Part shown: positions 61,251-64,000 of the stretch, piece after piece
Layout of the letters: each line of letters opens with the position of its first letter
Numbering within the stretch: the stretch's first letter is position 1
Source: Flammeovirgaceae bacterium UBA1842
GTDB taxonomy: Bacteria > Bacteroidota > Bacteroidia > Cytophagales > Cyclobacteriaceae
Reading direction: 5' to 3'
Assembly: GCA_002338655.1 (NCBI GenBank)
Contig: DDIU01000019.1
Span: 44,805-108,804 of the forward strand
Length of the DNA stretch: 64,000 nucleotides
Notes under the pieces: generated by a model
Databases searched by the model: none
The model's input: the letters and a program-made list of their open reading frames with translations, nothing else
Told to the model about the DNA's origin: nothing
Made by a program: the position numbers and the translations under genes

Positions 61251-63113
61251 TCAGGACTGCTCGAATAATGGCAGATTTACGATAAATCTGGTACCCTTAC
61301 CTACTTCGCTTTCAACTTCAATGGTTCCGTTATTCATTTCCACAAATTCATAGACTAATTGTAGGCCGAGGCCTAAGCCTTTCTCTCCGGCCGTACCATA
61401 AGCACTTTTCTTACCATCCATTTCAAAGAGCCTTTTCAAGGCATCTTCTGCTATGCCCACACCTGTATCTTGAACTATAACAGTAGCACTCTTGCCATTT
61501 AATTCTGCTAACAAACTTACCTTCCCACCTTCAGGAGTAAATTTCAATGCATTGTTAACCAAATTACGGAATATGGTTCTAGTTGTATTTTTATCCCCCC
61601 ATAAGGCTAGGTTGTTAGGAACTAAGGTAGTAAGCTCTATGTTTTTGGCTTTGGCCATATTCGAAAATATGCCTTTCAATTCATTGCCCAATTCTTCTAC
61701 CTCTATCTTTTCTGGCACATTGGGAAAATGACCTTGCTGCTGCAGTGCCCAGTTCAGTAGATTATCTAGCAAACCTGAAAGATCATCGGCTGTTTTATCT
61801 ACATGATTGGCTATTTCAATCAACTCCTCCTGATTTTTATCCTCCACGGCATATTTTATCAATCGGCTGATGCCGGAAAAGGCATGGACTGGACCACGTA
61901 AATCATGCGAAATGATGGAAAAAAACTTGTCTTTGGTGGTATTAAGCTTTTCCAGTTGCGCCTTTTGCTCTTCTAAAATGGCATTGATTTTATTTTTATC
62001 ACGGTAGTTCTTGTAAACCAGACCCAGTAAAATGGCGACCAATAAAGCTCCGCCAGCGGTGGAAAAAATGATGATTTGTTGAATTCGCTTCTCCGAGGTA
62101 AGTAAGTCAACCTCCACTTGTTTCTGACCCACTTCATAGTTGGTTCTTAAATCAGCGAGTTTTCTGATCTGATCCGCATTAATGAGGCTGTCCCGGTAAG
62201 TGTAATATTTGGTTTGGAAATCCAGTGCTTTTTGTAAATCACCAAGTTGTTGATAAGCATCAGATAAAAATCTAGCTCCATTTTGTATTTGTTCCTTTAA
62301 GCCATTTTTTACTGCAATATTATAGCCATTGGTAAGTTTCTGAATGGCTAAATCTATATTTCCCTCTTCAAAATATACACCCCCTATTTCTACTAGACAA
62401 TCAGATAGTCCATAATGATCTTGATTCCGCTCCATAATTTCCATTGCAGAATTAAGTTCATTTTCCGACTCAGCTAATCGTCCCAATTTGGCCATAACTA
62501 GAGCCATGTTGCTCTGAGCATAGGCCGTGTAACCATTATAATTTGCGTATTGAGCAAAATAAATAGCCTTCTTAAGCAATAAAATTGATGAGTCATATAG
62601 AGATGCTTTATAGGTGGCGTAACCGTAGTTAATATACAATAGCGCAAGACGGGAAGAATCCACTTTATCATCATATAACTGAATTACTTTATTATAATAG
62701 TTTAGTGACTTATTGTAATCTTCAAAGGAAGTGTACAATGAGGCTATATTAGTATAGGCATCACCTTCAGAAATTAAGTCATTATTTTCAGAGGATATTT
62801 CCACAGCTTTTAAATAGGCCTCTAAAGCATTACTTAAATTCCCTTTTTGTTTATAACCTCCACCAATTTGGATGTAGGCCAATAAAACATCTTTATACGT
62901 ACCATCTTTATGAGCTACATCAAGTAATTTATTGGCATAGAAGATTGATTGATCTGGCTTTGTCGAGTAGGCACTTATTAAGTAAAAAGCTTGAATATTT
63001 TCCTTATTACTAAGGTCTTTAGTTTTTAGTGCTGAAATTATACTATCAGCCAACTGCTGTTTTTGTCCAAAGCATTGCAATTGAAAAAAAAGCATGATAC
63101 AGATTAGTACCAT
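61251..63113 (-). CDS. TPR-containing sensor histidine kinase (copy 2)
   Basis: 620 residues from the ATG at 63111-63113 (signal peptide MVLICIMLFFQLQCFGQ), the same length as copy 1. TPR domain 20-300, membrane helix 345-367, H403, and all ATP-binding boxes are conserved. By my count about ten differences from copy 1 occur after residue 270, while residues 1-265 differ at many sites, mainly on TPR helices. Starts 31 bp after the stop of the small intact gene, so both are one transcript. No partner response regulator is in the window. Confidence 0.92.
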   Translation of the reverse strand: MVLICIMLFFQLQCFGQKQQLADSIISALKTKDLSNKENIQAFYLISAYSTKPDQSIFYANKLLDVAHKDGTYKDVLLAYIQIGGGYKQKGNLSNALEAYLKAVEISSENNDLISEGDAYTNIASLYTSFEDYNKSLNYYNKVIQLYDDKVDSSRLALLYINYGYATYKASLYDSSILLLKKAIYFAQYANYNGYTAYAQSNMALVMAKLGRLAESENELNSAMEIMERNQDHYGLSDCLVEIGGVYFEEGNIDLAIQKLTNGYNIAVKNGLKEQIQNGARFLSDAYQQLGDLQKALDFQTKYYTYRDSLINADQIRKLADLRTNYEVGQKQVEVDLLTSEKRIQQIIIFSTAGGALLVAILLGLVYKNYRDKNKINAILEEQKAQLEKLNTTKDKFFSIISHDLRGPVHAFSGISRLIKYAVEDKNQEELIEIANHVDKTADDLSGLLDNLLNWALQQQGHFPNVPEKIEVEELGNELKGIFSNMAKAKNIELTTLVPNNLALWGDKNTTRTIFRNLVNNALKFTPEGGKVSLLAELNGKSATVIVQDTGVGIAEDALKRLFEMDGKKSAYGTAGEKGLGLGLQLVYEFVEMNNGTIEVESEVGKGTRFIVNLPLFEQS

Positions 63114-63144
63114 GCTTCTTATCACTAAATTAATTTTAGAACTA

Positions 63145-63534
63145 TTAGTTCCCACCTTCGCCTGGGGGCCGTGGTTGTAAAAGATCTGGGTCTTTTTCCT
63201 TATCCCCATCAGCTGTTTTGTACTTAATAGTATACCCATTATACTTTGGTTTTTCGTCCAATGAAGGGTCAACAATACCTTGCATCGTCTGCCCACCATC
63301 AGTTGATTTTGGTTTAACCTGCCAAATATCGGTAGACTTTCTTCCGTTTTTGTCCTCATTAACATTAATATTATTGATTTTAATAATATTACTGTCTCTC
63401 GCCAGTTCCCAACGCATGGTATCTCCCGCATTTACCCCAGTAACCGTATCTACTTCCAAAGGTTGGAATTTAACGTTATCCATAGAGTATAGCAGGTCAT
63501 TATCATGCTTGAGGTACATAGTAATAGTAGCCAT
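63145..63534 (-). CDS. 129-residue protein of unknown function, kinase-linked
   Basis: Starts at ATG 63532-63534, soluble, no signal peptide or membrane helix. The sequence has a beta-rich pattern (FQPLEVDTVTGVNAGDTMRW, split as two blocks), INNINVNEDKNGRKSTDIW, VKPKSTDGGQTM, and a polar YNGYTIKYKTADGDKEKDPD stretch before a Pro/Gly tail (PRPPGEGGN). The acidic, Asp/Gly-rich stretches could bind calcium, but this is speculation. I do not recognise the family. It precedes the kinase of copy 2 by 31 bp, and a decayed copy precedes the other kinase. Confidence 0.8.
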   Translation of the reverse strand: MATITMYLKHDNDLLYSMDNVKFQPLEVDTVTGVNAGDTMRWELARDSNIIKINNINVNEDKNGRKSTDIWQVKPKSTDGGQTMQGIVDPSLDEKPKYNGYTIKYKTADGDKEKDPDLLQPRPPGEGGN

Positions 63535-63730
63535 TTCTTTTAATATTTAGTTAGACAATATATTTACAACTCACCAATCTAAAGCTTTTTGTATATATCT
63601 CCCCAAAAAAGAATAATGATTTGGTGAAAATTAACAGCGTATTTTTTAATCAAATAGATAGAAATTTAACTTATCGCTAAAATCCTATCATTGATGTCCG
63701 ACTAAATTTTATAAGCTATTAAAAGTGACG

Positions 63731-64000
63731 TTACCCCTAAATCCCCTAAAGGGGACTTTACGGAACCTGCCAACTGGCGGAGAAGGTCTTTTTGAAGGAA
63801 TTCGGAAAACCCATGATATATGAATTTTATGGCACTTTTACCCCTAAATCCCCTAAAGGGGACTTTCGGCACCTGCCAACTGGCGGAGAAGGTCTTTTTG
63901 GGAGTATGTAGAAAACCTTCGTTATTTTCGATTAATTTTTAATTTTAATAACTAACAAATTTAAAGCACACTTACCCCTAAATCCCCTAAAGGGGACTTT
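63731..64000. repeat. Three copies of a hairpin-rich ttacccctaaatcccc repeat
   Basis: The 466-bp gap after 63534 contains no gene I can support. Copies start at 63731, 63838 and 63972 (the last cut by the window end). Each begins ttacccctaaatcccctaaa then ggggacttt, followed in the first two by acctgccaactggcggagaaggtcttttt. tcccctaaagggga and gccaactggc are two hairpins per unit. Looks like a dispersed intergenic repeat. Confidence 0.9.

Larger units (their letters stand above)
58927..63478. repeat. Tandem duplication of a 2.26 kb kinase unit
   Basis: Copy 1 spans about 58927-61190 and copy 2 about 61215-63478, offset 2288 bp, separated by about 24 bp that belong to a palindrome. Each contains the 3' part of a small gene followed by a 620-residue TPR histidine kinase and a trailing ttattatggagcc motif. 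Copy 2 alone continues into an intact small-gene 5' end. The direction of duplication and gene order show that copy 1 is the derived, truncated one. Confidence 0.9.

Noticed and set aside
63114..63431. N-terminal extension of copy-2 kinase to 726 residues
   Set aside because: This is the shifted frame of the 129-residue gene; the signal peptide follows the ATG at 63113.

Overview
This 64 kb window looks like a chromosomal segment of a Bacteroidota bacterium, most likely a member of the Cytophagales. The reasons are low-GC DNA, paired MacB/FtsX-type permeases, an alpha/beta-fused 2-oxoacid dehydrogenase E1, a single-domain AMP nucleosidase, a UMF1-type MFS protein, a duplicated-domain PaaB, TPR-type sensor kinases, TAnnTTTG-like promoter boxes and families of hairpin-rich intergenic repeats. 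No phage, insertion sequence or CRISPR array is visible. The genus cannot be fixed from this window alone.

Layout. 1-924 is the 5' part of an acyl-CoA synthetase gene (fadD) that runs off the window. 1048-11168 is an export/regulation module: adaptor, ABC ATPase and two large permeases on the minus strand, facing a sigma-54 response regulator and its histidine kinase on the plus strand. The divergent intergenic region carries a sigma-54-like promoter and a long dyad. 11292-14521 is a minus-strand housekeeping run (tsaD, hot-dog protein, smpB, NlpC/P60, HNH). 14532-22228 holds tamB, two small genes, rnpB, an NtrC-type regulator without a DNA-binding domain and a 43-residue lipoprotein. 22324-32267 is metabolism and transport: LuxE-like protein, lipoprotein, E1 alpha/beta fusion, alanine dehydrogenase, HSDR_N-like protein, AMP nucleosidase, SLC13 permease and MFS protein. 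32347-34578 is an ExbB/ExbD-type proton-channel operon with an extra 110-residue membrane protein. A tRNA-Ser(GGA), asparaginase and TatD follow.

36784-49770 is dominated by envelope polysaccharide functions: six glycosyltransferases, a NodB deacetylase, a SpoIIE-type phosphatase translationally coupled to it, a flippase-like protein, a sulfotransferase and a Wzx-like flippase, with ruvC in between. 50594-54162 is a phenylacetyl-CoA epoxidase cluster (TetR regulator, paaA, double-domain paaB, paaC, paaD) without paaE. It is followed by a PD40/amidohydrolase protein and an AlkB alkane hydroxylase, the latter two bracketed by related repeats.

The last 5 kb is a tandem duplication of a 2.26 kb unit that encodes a TPR sensor kinase and, in front of it, an unrecognised small protein. 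One copy of the small gene is beheaded and frameshifted. The two kinases are nearly identical in their signalling halves but clearly diverged in their TPR halves. Together with the sigma-54 control region at 8.1-8.3 kb and the regulator lacking a DNA-binding domain, this is the most interesting material here.
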